From: Parietaria judaica
Lineage: Eukaryota > Streptophyta > Magnoliopsida > Rosales > Urticaceae
Assembly (NCBI GenBank): GCA_954871525.1
Contig: OX940865.1
Location: forward strand, 2,542,001 to 2,606,000
Length of the DNA: 64,000 bases
Reading direction: 5' to 3'
Of this stretch, positions 1-10,904 are shown piece after piece (position 1 is the first letter of the stretch; each line of letters starts with the position of its first letter). The translations under genes and the position numbers were made by a program. The notes below the pieces were generated by a model. That model had not been told where the DNA came from and made no database searches. It saw only the letters and a program-made list of their open reading frames with translations.

Positions 1-825
1 ACCTCGGTCCAGCTTGTTCAGGCAACCAAGTCCGAAACTGTAAGCCGCCCTCCCAGGCGCTGACCTCGGCACCCGAGACAGTAAGCCGCCCTCCCAAGGC
101 GCCAACTTCGGGAAGCCAAACGCCTCACAAGCGTCCTCCAGGCAACAAGTCCTAGCAAAGCCCGGACCGCGGTCCCGCTTGTTCAGGCAACCAAGTCCAA
201 AACTGTAAGCCGCCCTCCCAGGCGCTGACCTCGGCACCCGAGACAGTAAGCCGCCCTCCCAAGGCGCCAACTTCGGGAAGCCAAACGCCTCACAAGCGTC
301 CTCCAGGCAACAAGTCCTAGCAAAGCCCGGACCTCGGTCCCGCTTGTTCAGGCAACCAAGTCCGAAACTGTAAGCCGCCCTCCCAGGCGCTGACCTCGGC
401 ACCCGAGACAGTAAGCCGCCCTCCCAAGGCACCAACTTCGGGAAGCCAAACGCCTCACAAGCGTCCTCCAGGCAACAAGTCCTAGCAAATCCCGGACCTC
501 GGTCCCGCTTGTTCAGGCAACCAAGTCCGAAACTGTAAGCCGCCCTCCCAGGCGCTGACCTCGGCACCCGAGACAGTAAGCCGCCCTCCCAATGCGCCAA
601 CTTCGGGAAGCGAAACGCCTCACAAGCGTCCTCCTGGCAACAAGTCCTAGCAAAGCCCGGACCTCGATCCCGCTTGTTCAGGCAACCAAGTCCGAAACCG
701 TAAGCCGCCCTCCCAGGCGCTGACTTCGGCACCCGAGACAGTAAGCCGCCTCCCAAGCGCCAACTTTGGGAAGCCAAACGCCTCACAAGCGTCCTCCCGG
801 CACAAAGCCCTAGCAAGGCCAGGAC
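1..825. repeat. 165-bp tandem array, about five units, open at the left edge
   Basis: Units start at 1, 166, 331, 496 and 661, exactly 165 bp apart. The first four differ by only a few substitutions; the fifth is diverged. Each unit contains two related sub-repeats built on GTAAGCCGCCCTCCCA followed by a GCGCTGACC or GCGCCAACTT variant. The array lies inside a Tat-type retrotransposon, upstream of its antisense ORF and 3' LTR. Tat and Ogre elements are known to carry variable tandem repeats in this 3' region. It continues beyond position 1, so the true copy number is unknown. Confidence 0.95.
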
Positions 826-1255
826 TCCAATCCCGCCTGCTCAGGCATCTAAGAACAAAGCCAGAGACGTAACTCCGGCAGAAAGCAGGAAAAAGACCAC
901 CCCAAAGAAAACTCGGCAAAGCCCGGGGGGTCAAAAACCTATCTCGAAAGGCACGAAGTACGTCATATACATCAAAACCACCACCGGTGTAAGAATCGGA
1001 AACCGAGCCGAACCGCCTGGGATAGTAGATACCTGCAGCAAAAGAAAGAGGGGGTAAAACCGAGAAAAGCGGAAACCAACGTGAACAACAAAATAAAGCC
1101 GGCGCAACCTCAATCGAGGCACACGGAGACGTGATATACAAAATGGCAACTAAAGTCAAATATGTACAAGCCGTGCCCAGAAGGCGTCAGTCAAAACCCC
1201 ACCACAGGCGGTGGAGACTACAAAAACTCTGAAAGAAAGAGTACAAAGAAATGCG

Positions 1256-4200
1256 CTACTCCTCTCCATGGCCCCTGAAGTGCGGGAAGTCGCCCGTGCT
1301 GCTACCGGTAGCATCATAAGCACCTATGTAGCCGGCGGCGGGATCACCAAATCCCGCCAGCGCTGCCAGAGGGTCGGGGTGGACCGCCGGAGGAGGAGCC
1401 GGAATCGCCGCCACATAAGGCTCCAGTGTCGCCCTGACATGAGCCGGGAGCTGGTACTGCTCCGTTAAGAAAGGAACAGAGAGCGGGACTCCTTGGTTGG
1501 ACATCGCCAAGGAGATGAAAACGGAAACGAAACCCTCCCAGAAACGGGTGTCTGCAACCTCCGACATACTACTCCGCATGTCCCGAAGATCAGCCTCCAA
1601 CGCAGCAATGCGACTCCGCGTTGAGACAAGCGCGGAAGCCGTCCGATGGTATTCTATGGAGCCGCGAGCCAGCTGGCCCGCCAACCGCTCCCGAGTCTCC
1701 TGAGCCTCGTGAAGCAGACGGAGGGCAGTCGACATCCCCCCTTGCGAGATCTCGGCACTGGACCTATACTCCTGGTTCTCGCGTTCCAGGGAGGCGTTCC
1801 GGGCACGAAGAGAAGCGATCTCCTGCATATACACGGCATCCACCCAAAGATCCCAAGGTGGAACCGGAAACTCGGAGCCGCAAGGAGTAAACACCGAAGG
1901 GACCTGCAAAAAGCCGAAGGAAAATGAGTCAAAGCGAAAAGACAAAAGCAACTGAACAAGTTGTTCTGGAAAGCAGAAAATACCGGGGGAAGGGCTTGCC
2001 CGGCCACACCAAGCTCCCCCAATGGAGGAGCGTAGTCAAAAACGGATGGCTCGTGAACCGCCGCATGCGACGACGACGCGCCCGCAGTAGTGTACGGGGC
2101 CTTCCCCCGTAAGTGGGTCCCCCTCGACTGACGACGCTCCTCGTCATCTCCAGTGGCCCGCGCCGGTCGACGGGATCGGCGCACCAAAACCCCAGAGACA
2201 GTCTTCCCGGAGTCGCCCATGTTGTCTTCTCCAGCCATACCTGCAAAAAGCAAAAATCAGAGTTAGAAGCAAGACAATTCAAGTTACGAGGCAACCAGCG
2301 AAGTAAAAAAGAAACCGTGAAAAGACTGGGGCCCCTCCAGAGAAGCCCAGCGCGGTACCAGCAAACGATTAGCCGGAATCCACCCCGACGAAACCCACGC
2401 CAACCGCACCAGAAACGGAGCAAAATACTCGGGAGTCACCGACCTTGCCATAAAAAGGCTGCCAAAGTCAAAGCTCCCGAAAGTCGGGCGAGAGCGGGGC
2501 GGAGGCGGAGCTAGGCGCCGGGGAACGGATCCCAAAAGACCACATGGGACCCACACCCAGCGGCTATGCCAGTCAGGGTCCGAATACTGATGAAGGCCAG
2601 CAACACCGACGCCCTGATCAGAATCGAGGACACACCAATTTTCGAGACCCTGCGTACCCCAATAGAGGCGGAGCATGAAGAACTGAAAAAATTGGTCAGC
2701 CGAAAGGGCGCGACCACGTTCCTCCCGCCACATCGAGTAACACCCGGCAATAAACCGACAAGCATCCGGGCTAAGCTGAATCGGATGCAAGCCAGTACGG
2801 ACCAAAATCTCCTCCAGCAATGGAGGGATCGGGAGGGTGAATCCCAGGCGAATGTTCTCCAAAGGCACCGCCACCATCCCCTCGGGAGAACAGCTAGGCA
2901 GAGAACCCTCCGTCGGCGCACAAACACCCTCGACAGGGACCAGCTCCTCGTCCCGAAAAAACTCCGCCAAATCATCGGGGGAAACGACGCTCGGAACGTC
3001 AATATCCGAACAGTCCAAAGGTGGGTCAAACCAAAACCGGGAAGGAGCCTCATGATCAGAGTCAACCCGCCTCCTCACGTTCCGATGAAAAATCGGACAT
3101 GACCCGCCTGCTATGACGGCTCTATGACGCGATCCACTCGCGCCAATGGCCATGGGGCGGGTACCTGCAACAACCAAACGAGTATCCAGCTCCGCCGCCG
3201 GAGGCAACAATGAAGAATGCCCTCTCAGTACCCCGCCGAGAGGAGAAAGAGATGGCCTGTCAACACCAGCCGAAGAGGCTGGCGCCAAGGACCTGGCCCG
3301 CCCGAAAGAATCCCGGGATATTTCCGGAGCAGAAAATTCTAATCCTGCACCCGGGCCAAGAATTAAGGCACGGACCCCACCTGAAAAAGGGGGGAACAGA
3401 ATCAACGCGCCCTCACTAACGGAAACCTGCCCGGAGCCCAAGCTGAAAAAGTTTGGGCCCACAAGGAACCCGGCAGGACCGATGGCTCCCGAAGAGGGAA
3501 CCTCGGCACCACGACCACCGGCCACCCTCCCAGAGGGCGGCCCCATCGCGGACCAAGTCACGCCTCCTCCCCGGACCTCGGGGAGGCGGGCATCGGCGGG
3601 AAAGGACCACCGAGCCCCACCACGGACGACCTCGTCCTCGTCGAACCCGCTCGTGGCCCCCCAAGCCCGCTCGCCACCTCCGACATCGGGGCGGCTCCTC
3701 GCCGCCCCCGACCGGATTGCCCGGGCCTCCCGGGGCACGACGAAGCTAACTCCGGCAATGGAAGACCCCACCGCGCCCTCGCGGACCTCGTCGGAACCCC
3801 ACAAGGGGACCGACGCCACCCGATCACCCCCGGCGGTACACCAGGGCGGCGAGCCCACAGACGGGGTCGCCGGGGCCTCCCGGTCCTCGAGGGACCCCGC
3901 TCCGGCCACGACGGCGGGATCTGCCCCGGCAGAGGCGAGCCCGACCTCGCGCGAACCTCGCGGAGGGCTCAGCCCAGCCGGGCCACCGCCGACCACCACG
4001 ACGCCCGACGGTCCCACAGACGAGACCGCCTGGTCCTCTTGGACCTCGTGCGGCCCGCCTCCGACGGCGGCACGCCCTCCCGCGCCGGCAAAAGCAAGCC
4101 CGACCACGCCTAAAGCCCGCAGAAGACGCGGCTCCGCTCGCTCACCACCGGCCTCGCCACCGAGCGCCGCCTGCACCGACGGACTCGCGGCGGCCCCCCG

Positions 4201-4434
4201 GACCTCGCGGGGCCCTCCTTTGTCGACGGCGAGCTGCACGGCGCCGCCTAGGGCTTGGCCGACCTCGCCATACGCCCGCGTAGGCGAGCCCGCAGCTCCC
4301 TGCTCCACCTCGTAGCCACGAGCGCTGCCCTCCTCCTCCACTGGCCTCGCCGGACTCAGACGACCCCGACGAGGGTCTTCTCCGGCGATGGTGGACGCTG
4401 GCTGGGCGGCAGTGGCGTCGGTCTGGTTCCCCAT
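1256..4434 (-). CDS. Retrotransposon antisense ORF, gypsy-type transposon domain protein (spliced model)
   Basis: My model has three exons on the minus strand: 4434-2316, 2240-1984 and 1903-1256. The introns are 75 and 80 bp, have GT...TTTGCAG borders and keep frame, giving about 1007 residues. The N-terminal ~450 residues are low-complexity, Gly/Ala/Val/Pro-rich sequence. Then follows a block with GFTLPIPPLLEEIL, FIAGCYSMWREERG and QFFQFFMLRLYWG, typical of the plant family annotated as putative gypsy type transposon (Pfam Transposase_28, PF04195). Exon 2 is basic. Exon 3 begins with a long coiled coil (QEIASLRARNASLERENQEY, then heptads) and ends in a Pro/Ala-rich tail. The start was placed at MGNQTDA; an in-frame ATG 18 codons upstream (4488) is possible. 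The function of the family is unknown. The high GC content opens many false frames on the other strand. Confidence 0.75.
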
Positions 4435-4692
4435 GGGAGTCAGAGAGAAGTTCGGAGTTGGTTTTTCTCGAACCAACCCGACCTCCACTCGATTTTTACA
4501 AAAATCGATCCGAAAGGCATATTATAAAAACCGAGCTGCGACAAAGACCGCTAAAAGCGCAACACTCCGGAAAAAATAGTGCGTGAAAAGGGTAACAGAA
4601 CAAAAAGTTACTCAGGTCCGAAAGACTTACTTCGAGCAAACCGCAGATCTCGTCTCGCCTCGGAAATGAGAAAATGAAAGGGCCCACCTCGA

Positions 4693-4699
4693 ATTTATA
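4693..4699 (-). promoter_or_regulatory. Candidate TATA box for the antisense ORF
   Basis: On the minus strand this reads CTATAAATTC, about 260 bp upstream of the MGNQ start of the antisense ORF and between it and the 3' LTR. Nothing else in the 300-bp leader looks like a core promoter except a weaker TATAATAT near 4520. This is inferred from position and sequence only. Confidence 0.4.
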
Positions 4700-4729
4700 G
4701 AAATTTCACGGAAATCACGAACTTCCGTA

Positions 4730-4744
4730 AAACTGGGGGGTTAA
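4730..4744 (+). other. Polypurine tract before the 3' LTR
   Basis: AACTGGGGGGTTAA lies directly before the TG that opens the LTR at 4745. A purine run at this place primes plus-strand DNA synthesis in LTR retrotransposons. It shows that the element is on the plus strand and that 4745-6486 is its 3' LTR. Confidence 0.8.
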
Positions 4745-5501
4745 TGTTATGGGTAATTCTCGGAATTGATTTACGAAATAAATTAATTAAACGGGAATTA
4801 TTAACATAACTTCCGTTAATGAATTATATAATTTGATTAATCTTAATTAATCGAATTAATCAATTTCAAACCCAAAAATCCCTCCGGAGGCCCGTTTTAG
4901 AAAAACAAAGTGTCCCGATGTTCGCAAAAATATGAAAAACCCCAAAAACGACATAAAGTTTGGGAAAAACGGACACGGGACGCGCCCGGAAGCAAAAAAC
5001 GGCCGAGGAAACACCCGCGGGGCCCACAGGGGCGGCGGCTGTCAGGGCCACGCCACGTGGCGGCTTCCTGCGCTGCCACTCGCCCGCGGGCCCCACCCGG
5101 GGTCACCTCAGCCCCCCCCATTAGGGGATGCCACCATCGATCGCGCCAAATGGCGCGATCCCCTGCCCCTGCGTGTCCCCTCACGGGACACGCCCCACTT
5201 GCACTCGGGAAAACCCGAGCAGGGCCACGCGGACGGCCCTGATGGGCCTGTCCCCCACGCGGGGATCCGCGCCCTCGCAAGTGGCGAGGCTAGGCCTCGG
5301 GCTTGGACACGTGGAGGGCAGGGATTGCCCCTGCCCTTTGATCCGCGCTATGCGGGCCCCCCTCGGGGGCTTGGTGGCCGTCCAATCTCGCGCGGACGGC
5401 CGGGATCGGACCATCTTTTCTAGGGACTGAAATGCAATTATAAAACTGTCCGGGACCCCCCCTGGACAATATTTTACTGCGCTCGGGCCCCCGGACCCTA
5501 T

Positions 5502-5509
5502 TATAAATA
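5502..5509 (+). promoter_or_regulatory. LTR TATA box
   Basis: TATAAATA stands about 750 bp into the LTR, just before a pyrimidine-rich leader. The related solo LTR at 50804-52535 keeps the motif on the opposite strand at 51829-51836. This is the likely core promoter of the element. Confidence 0.65.
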
Positions 5510-6018
5510 GAAGTTCAGTTCAGTTGAAACGGTGACTCATTCGAACTCATTCGAACTCACTCGACTCGAGCTCTCTCTCTCTCTACCCCCGATATACTCG
5601 CCTCCCCTCAAATATTATACTAATGTTGAGCGTCGGAGGTGAATCAGGGGGTACCCCCCCCCCCCCCCCTCTGTTTCCCTTGACCTCGGGTGTTACATTT
5701 TTCAGGCCCAGAAAGTGAGATAGTTCATAAAAGCGGAAGCCCTGGAGGAATCTTCATAAGATCACGACCCGCCTGATAGGCTCCGTTCCACATTGTGTCC
5801 AGCCTATCTCCAGTCTATTATACGGCTGTCGGGATAGTCTGGGGACAAGTGACGGGACCCACTATTCAGGTCGTAGGGTCAGGTCTGAGAAATTCCCTCT
5901 AAGATCCGGATGACCGAGGGATCACCCTGAGAGGGATCTCTGGATTTATATATTGGACGAATGCACTCCCCCGTTCACTGTTACCCCCGATCCGCGTGGA
6001 CTCCGAACCTGTACAAAA

Positions 6019-6162
6019 CCCGATCTGGTCATCTCCAGGCTCTGCGGTAACAGGTCCTGTACTAAACCCGGCCTGGTCATCTCCAGGCTCTGCGGTAACA
6101 GGTCCTGCACAAAACCCGGCCTGGCCATCTCCAGACTCTGTGGTAACAGGTAGCGAGCCACC
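6019..6162. repeat. 48-bp tandem repeat, about three units, inside the LTR
   Basis: Units starting CCCGATCTGGTC, CCCGGCCTGGTC and CCCGGCCTGGCC lie at 6019, 6067 and 6115. Each contains ATCTCCAGGCTCTGCGGTAACAG or a close variant. The solo LTR at 50804-52535 has only one unit at the corresponding place, so the array grew in this copy or lineage. Confidence 0.85.
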
Positions 6163-6486
6163 CCGATCGCCCGGACCCTGACAGCCACGAGACCTTCGAT
6201 CCAAGAAAAGTCCAGAGATACCAACTCAGAGTCCCTGAATCGGCCAATTAAAAACTCACCCTGAAGTCAGAACGGCGATCGTCCCGAAGTCAACGGGGTC
6301 AGAGGGAACAATCATTGACAATAAAAGCCACCACAGACAGCAAATCTGTCATCCCCGTAACAAAGGTCATCCAAGGCCCACAAAAAAGTCTACAAAAGCC
6401 CGCCACGTCAACAAACGACATTGGGCCAGGCCCAAAATCCACAACTTGGGCCTCAACAGTGTTTGATCCAAAAAACTGCATCAACA

Positions 6487-6918
6487 TATAACATAACATG
6501 TTCTTAGATTTTATCAAATACCCAAAATTATTAAACTAATGTTTTCGATTGGTTCTCTTCTCATTAATCTTCGTTAACATTAGTCATTTGTGAGTATGTC
6601 TCGGATAAAAGAATTTATGAGAAATTAAAAAATTTAAGAATACATTAGTCATAATACTAAGATTGGTTCAGATGTTTAATCGCCATAATTAAAATCTAGA
6701 TTTATGCTACGCTATTTTAAAAAGTTTCAGTGCTTTTTATCGTAATTATGCTTAATCTCTAAGAGAGGTCAATTAAATGAGGAAGTTCTAAACCTCTAAA
6801 AAAATAATGGTTTCTGACTTTATGGTAAGAAAATTTTTAAAAGATTACAGTTTGACAGTGACAATGACATTTTGGTAATAAAATCCACCCATCTTAAAAT
6901 TGAATTAGGAAATATAAT
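6487..6918. other. AT-rich intergenic DNA, nothing recognised
   Basis: This lies between the right end of the Tat-type element and a Harbinger-like element. No ORF, repeat or motif could be supported. Confidence 0.5.
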
Positions 6919-7634
6919 GTGGCGTTTGGTTAACTAGTTTGGGAAACCAGTTTTGCAATTTGGTTTGAGAAATCAGTTTGAGAGTTTATTCTACCTAACT
7001 TGTTTGGGAGTTTGATTTTTGAAACACTTAATGGTTAGTCTTTTTTTAATGTGTGGTTGAATTTAAATGAAAAAAATGCTATAAAACACAATTTATATTA
7101 TTAAAAAGAAAGTATGTTTTATTTGAAAGTAATATATATTAATATTATGTTTAAAAAATATTTTCCATAATACAAAAATTATCCATATTTCATGACTCTA
7201 ATTACATATTCCATAATACAAGAGTTTATATCATTGTAATTAAGTTATTATTTAATAGTATACATAATTTAAGTATATTTGTTAATATGATAATAATCTC
7301 ATTAAAATTTATAATTATGCATAAAAAATGATTTTAATAATTTATTATATAAGTTAATTTCATAGTTAATATCTTATTATAAATAATATAATAATATTAT
7401 ATAAGGATAGTACATTATTATTATTGTTTTATTTTGTACGATTGAGTTGAAGACCAAAGACAGAAAACAACATCAAGTTGTTTTCTGTTTTCCTTCATTA
7501 AAATTTCAGTGGTCTGTGAGACCGGTCTCAGAAAACAGAAACAACTGGCAACCAAACGTGGTCTGCGAAACCAATATGACACTGTTTGAAACCAAAGTTA
7601 GAAACTGGTCTCGGAGATCATAACCAAACGCCAC
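6919..7634. mobile_element. Harbinger/Tourist-like non-autonomous DNA element
   Basis: The ends are inverted copies: GTGGCGTTTGGTTA on the left, and the reverse complement of TAACCAAACGCCAC on the right. The similarity continues inward through a GGAAACCAGTTT / AAACTGGTCTCG pairing. The interior is very AT-rich and has no transposase. GGCGTTTGGTT-type termini are common in plant PIF/Harbinger and Tourist MITEs. A clean 3-bp TTA/TAA duplication was not found, so the superfamily is tentative. Confidence 0.55.
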
Positions 7635-7746
7635 CTTAGTTTTTGTAGATTTGTATGAGATCTAAAAGGGTCAATGAGAGAGACCGCGGTCTGACCATGG
7701 CCTTGACCCATACTAAAACTAAATTCTTTAAATCAATTATCAACAA

Positions 7747-8865
7747 TGTTACGAGTGTTTGAAGAAAATCAATTTCGGCCCAAAAACGCCCTCCAGAGAC
7801 CCATTTCTCAAAACTGAAAAGCCCAAAAGCGGGAAAACAATTTTCGTTAATAGAATAAAGGTCGAGCAACAAAACACGCCGTCCGCGCGCCCTGGCGCAT
7901 TGCTGATCGCCCTAACACGCCCTAAACAGCTTCGACGCGCCCTAACACTCCTTGTCAGGGTGCGCGAGGGACTAAATAGGAGCTTGATTTCATTCAAACG
8001 GTATCTCCGATTCAAACGCTCTATATAGGGATAAACATTGTTTTCTCTCTTCTATATATATATATTTCGGTAGTAATACCTAACTAAGGTCAAAGCGGAG
8101 GCGTCAGCAAGAGCAGAAGCGCTTGATCGCCGACCTGCCCTACGGAGGCTCCGGTTCTCAGTGGTTGCCGACGTATATCCCAAGTCTTAGGACTTTGCGG
8201 TAACGGGTCGGAGGACCCACTTCCAGTCTGATGGTAAGCGGAGGGTCCGATGGGCAAGAGGAGCTAGATAGAGCGGAAGCGCTGGAGGAATCCCCGGCCT
8301 ACCGGAGGAATTGTCGAATCCCAAGAGGAAGGTCCGAGCGCCTTCCTACTCCCACCAGCTAGAGCGAAAGCGCCGGAGGAATCGCCGGCTCCTATAAAAT
8401 AAGGTGCCAGAGGAATCCACGTCTCCGCCACCATTAACTCTAGGCTCGTCCAGCCCAGCTAGGAACGGCTCTATCAACGCCTTCTTTGAACTACGAGATG
8501 ACATGATCCCACTTGGCTGCAAGTGGGTACGTAAGAAGCCTCACCACACTCAGCGAGGCGCGGCATCACATCATCATCACCCTCTCTCCCAGTCATCGAT
8601 TGTTCCAGCCACGATCGTCGACCTGCCGCACGGAGATTCTGGTTCTCTGCGGTCGCCGACATATATCCCGAGTCTTAGGATTTTGCGGTAATGGGTCGTA
8701 GGACCAGGTTTCGGGCCAACGGTAAGCGGAGGGTCCGATCCGACAGACCCTTCAAGAATAGTGAGTCAAGCATCCAGCCCATGAAAGTCAACAAACGGCG
8801 ATGGGCCCGGTCCAATGTCCAGCTTTGGGCCGCTGCAGTGTTTGATCCATTTTTCAGCATCATCA
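7747..8865 (+). repeat. 5' LTR of the decayed Gypsy element
   Basis: The right end is fixed by the adjacent primer-binding-site-like sequence and by alignment to the 3' LTR end at 11536. The left end, TGTTACGAG at 7747, is a best guess. A TATATA at 8022-8027 precedes a TTTTCTCTCTTC leader. The segment around 8130-8250 is partly repeated at 8616-8740 (both carry CCGAC...TATATCCC...AGTCTTAGGA), an internal duplication within the LTR. Confidence 0.65.
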
Positions 8866-8885
8866 TTTTGGCGCTAGAACGAGGG
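8866..8885 (+). other. Primer-binding site of the decayed Gypsy element
   Basis: TTTTGGCGCTAGAACGAGGG follows the LTR end directly. TGGCGC at this place is usual for plant Gypsy elements primed by a tRNA 3' end. The priming tRNA was not determined. Confidence 0.6.
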
Positions 8886-9033
8886 GCTCCCGTCAAGGTC
8901 AAGCCTAGAGTCCCCACCAGCACATCGAACGACCTTGGAATCGTCTCGGTCGCTCTACACTAAGTACAAGACACACACGTCGTCAACGAGATCTTCTCCA
9001 CGCCACTAGAAAGACATTGCGGGATCTCTCGCC

Positions 9034-10609
9034 GTGCGAACAGACCCACCTTGGCTCAGCACCACCAAGCCACCACTGTGCGACGGCCTCCCTACCTACG
9101 ACCTCGAGCCTCGCTCGGTCACATGGAAGTTCATCTCCATCGAATCAATGACGTCAACACCTATAACCTCAAAGATGTCAAACAACCTCTCAGATGACAC
9201 CACTCACGGCCTTACCGAGGGTGCCGCCCATAACACCGGAGCGAAAAGCCCAGCTCAATACCAACCGACAACAAGCGCTCGCTCAGATATGGTGAACGAC
9301 GCACGATTAGCGCGACTAAAGAATGGCTTGTTTCGCCTGGCGGGATTAGTCTCTAGAAACCTTGGGATCAACAACGTCGTCAATGACGCCCTCAGCGAAG
9401 ACGGGCACCCAGATTTGGAGCCGATAGGAAGAGACAACCTCGAGGCGCAGCAACAACCCACCCTAGAAGACGCTCAGTCATAAGGACCAACAGAGTCTCG
9501 GTCGACCTGGATGCCTCACAATCCTCGCTTGCCTCCAAACACCTTGGCACTCCGAAAAATTGAAGAAGATGCGCTGCCATGATGCCATCAACCGATCCAA
9601 AATAGAAGAACGTCGTCCGAGCACTAGAGAAGCAAGTTCAAGAGCTCATAACAACCAAGAACACAAACCCGACTGTATGAAGCATGCTCGAAGGCACCAT
9701 GCCCCCACTTTCCGACCATGTACTCGCGGAAGAAGTCGTAGGAGACCTTCGCTCCCTGCCAAGCTTCATCTACAACGGAAACGACGACCCAGCATACCAC
9801 CTAGTCTGATATCAGACGACGATGCAGCTGAAAAAATGCATCGCCTCAATGATGTGCCATGCATTTTGCCTCAGCCTCGCAAGCCCAGCCTTCGAATGGT
9901 ATCAACGACTTCCAAAGGGCTCTATCAACTCTTTCGAAGAACTAAAAGAGAGTTTCATCTCTAGATTCTCAAGCTCGCTGATACAACGAAAAGAGAAGTA
10001 TTACTTGTGGTCACTCAAGCATTGAGATGATGAATCCTTCCAAGCCTACCTGAAAATATTCATCGAAGAAGCCAACAAGGTCAACGACTACACCGACAAC
10101 GACGCAATCATCACCTTTATTGACGGCCTCCACAAAAGCTACTTTTTGAGATCCCTCCTCAAGAGTCGCCCGACTACCATGAGATGGCACGAGCCTCTCA
10201 ACACATCTCGGTCGAGGAGTACTTCAAAAATCAAAGAATGATGGATCGAGGACGCCAACACCCAAACAATGACGACTCTCATAGAGAGAGGCATCGGTTA
10301 GACATGTCGTCCGACCACGGCGACCAACCAGCAAAGCTATTTCAGGATAACTTCGATGCCACGCCGTTGAATGCCTCACCCGCAAAGATCCTGAAGCTTC
10401 ATGAAGAAAAGTTCGTCCAGCCCCCGCCAATTGCGAAAGGCATCAGAAGGGACCAGAGCAGATACTGCGAGTTCCACCAAGAAGCCAGGCACACCACATC
10501 TGACTGTTGGCAACTGAGGCAGCAGATCGAGAACCTGATCCAATATGGGAAACTCATTGAGTATGTCTCAAAAAGCGTGGCTGATAGAAAAGCGTTGTCT
10601 GGCTAGCAC
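9034..10609 (+). pseudogene. Broken gag of a Gypsy retrotransposon
   Basis: The capsid region is recognisable at 9790-10200: FEWYQRLPKGSINSFEELKE, FISRFSSS and ESFQAYLKIFIEEANKV, as in the Retrotrans_gag family (PF03732). It is interrupted by in-frame stops near 9808 and at 10023 (TGA), and the frame changes around 10190. A C-terminal part in another frame ends with YCEFHQEARHTTSDCWQLRQ, the usual tail of plant Gypsy gag before the protease. The N-terminal part (9034-9483) is open but not otherwise recognised. Several independent frame breaks mean that no functional Gag can be made. Confidence 0.8.
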
Positions 10610-10904
10610 CCTGAGACCGCCAGGAACCGCCACCACCAAATCTCCAAGTAAGCTTGTATCTTTTTCTACTAGTTTTTTACAAGAAGATGCCTTTGGATGG
10701 TACATTATATCTTCTTCATATAGCGCCCCTTTAGGCACCAATATTTTCTTTTCAACGCTATAATGCCCCGAGTTGATATAAATGAAAGAGCTTTCAAGAT
10801 TACTCCTTTTTAGAGAAAATATGACAGGTTATCACCCGGAACAACACCCGTAAACGCAAAACGGCAGGCTATTCCAAAAGACATCGAACCCGCAAACGCA
10901 AAAC

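Larger units (their letters stand above)
1..6486 (+). mobile_element. 3' part of a Tat-lineage Ty3/Gypsy retrotransposon
   Basis: The order is tandem array (1-825), antisense ORF (1256-4434, minus strand), polypurine tract (4730-4744) and 3' LTR (4745-6486). The purine tract immediately before the LTR, and a TATAAATA followed by a pyrimidine-rich leader inside it, fix the element on the plus strand. The large ORF therefore really is antisense. Tat elements such as Grande are known for an additional antisense ORF between pol and the 3' LTR. The gag, pol and 5' LTR would lie left of the window. A solo LTR of the same family is at 50804-52535 in the opposite orientation. The 5-bp flank on the right is TATAA; the left flank is outside the window. 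Confidence 0.85.
4745..6486 (+). repeat. 3' LTR of the Tat-type element (1742 bp)
   Basis: It begins TGTTATGGGTAATTC and ends CTGCATCAACA. Its limits are confirmed by the reverse copy at 50804-52535, which starts and stops at the same sequence. A TATAAATA at 5502-5509 is followed by GAACTCATTCG repeats and a CT run, the expected transcription start and leader. Positions 5654-5669 are an uninterrupted C run. Three 48-bp units lie at 6019-6162. The ORFs drawn in this GC-rich LTR show no domain and are not called. Confidence 0.9.

Noticed and set aside
1..825. CRISPR-like array
   Set aside because: The units are contiguous 165-bp tandem repeats without unique spacers, in a plant retrotransposon.
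647..1159. 170-codon minus-strand ORF next to the 165-bp array
   Set aside because: It shows no recognisable domain, runs into tandem repeat sequence, and is not joined in frame to the antisense ORF by an obvious splice.
3146..4315. 389-codon plus-strand ORF opposite the antisense ORF
   Set aside because: It is a Pro/Ser/Thr/Arg-rich mirror of the GC-rich first exon of the minus-strand ORF. It has no domain; high GC simply removes stop codons.
4866..5430. Several overlapping ORFs in the Tat-type LTR
   Set aside because: They lie on both strands of a GC-rich LTR, and the homologous solo LTR has different frames open.
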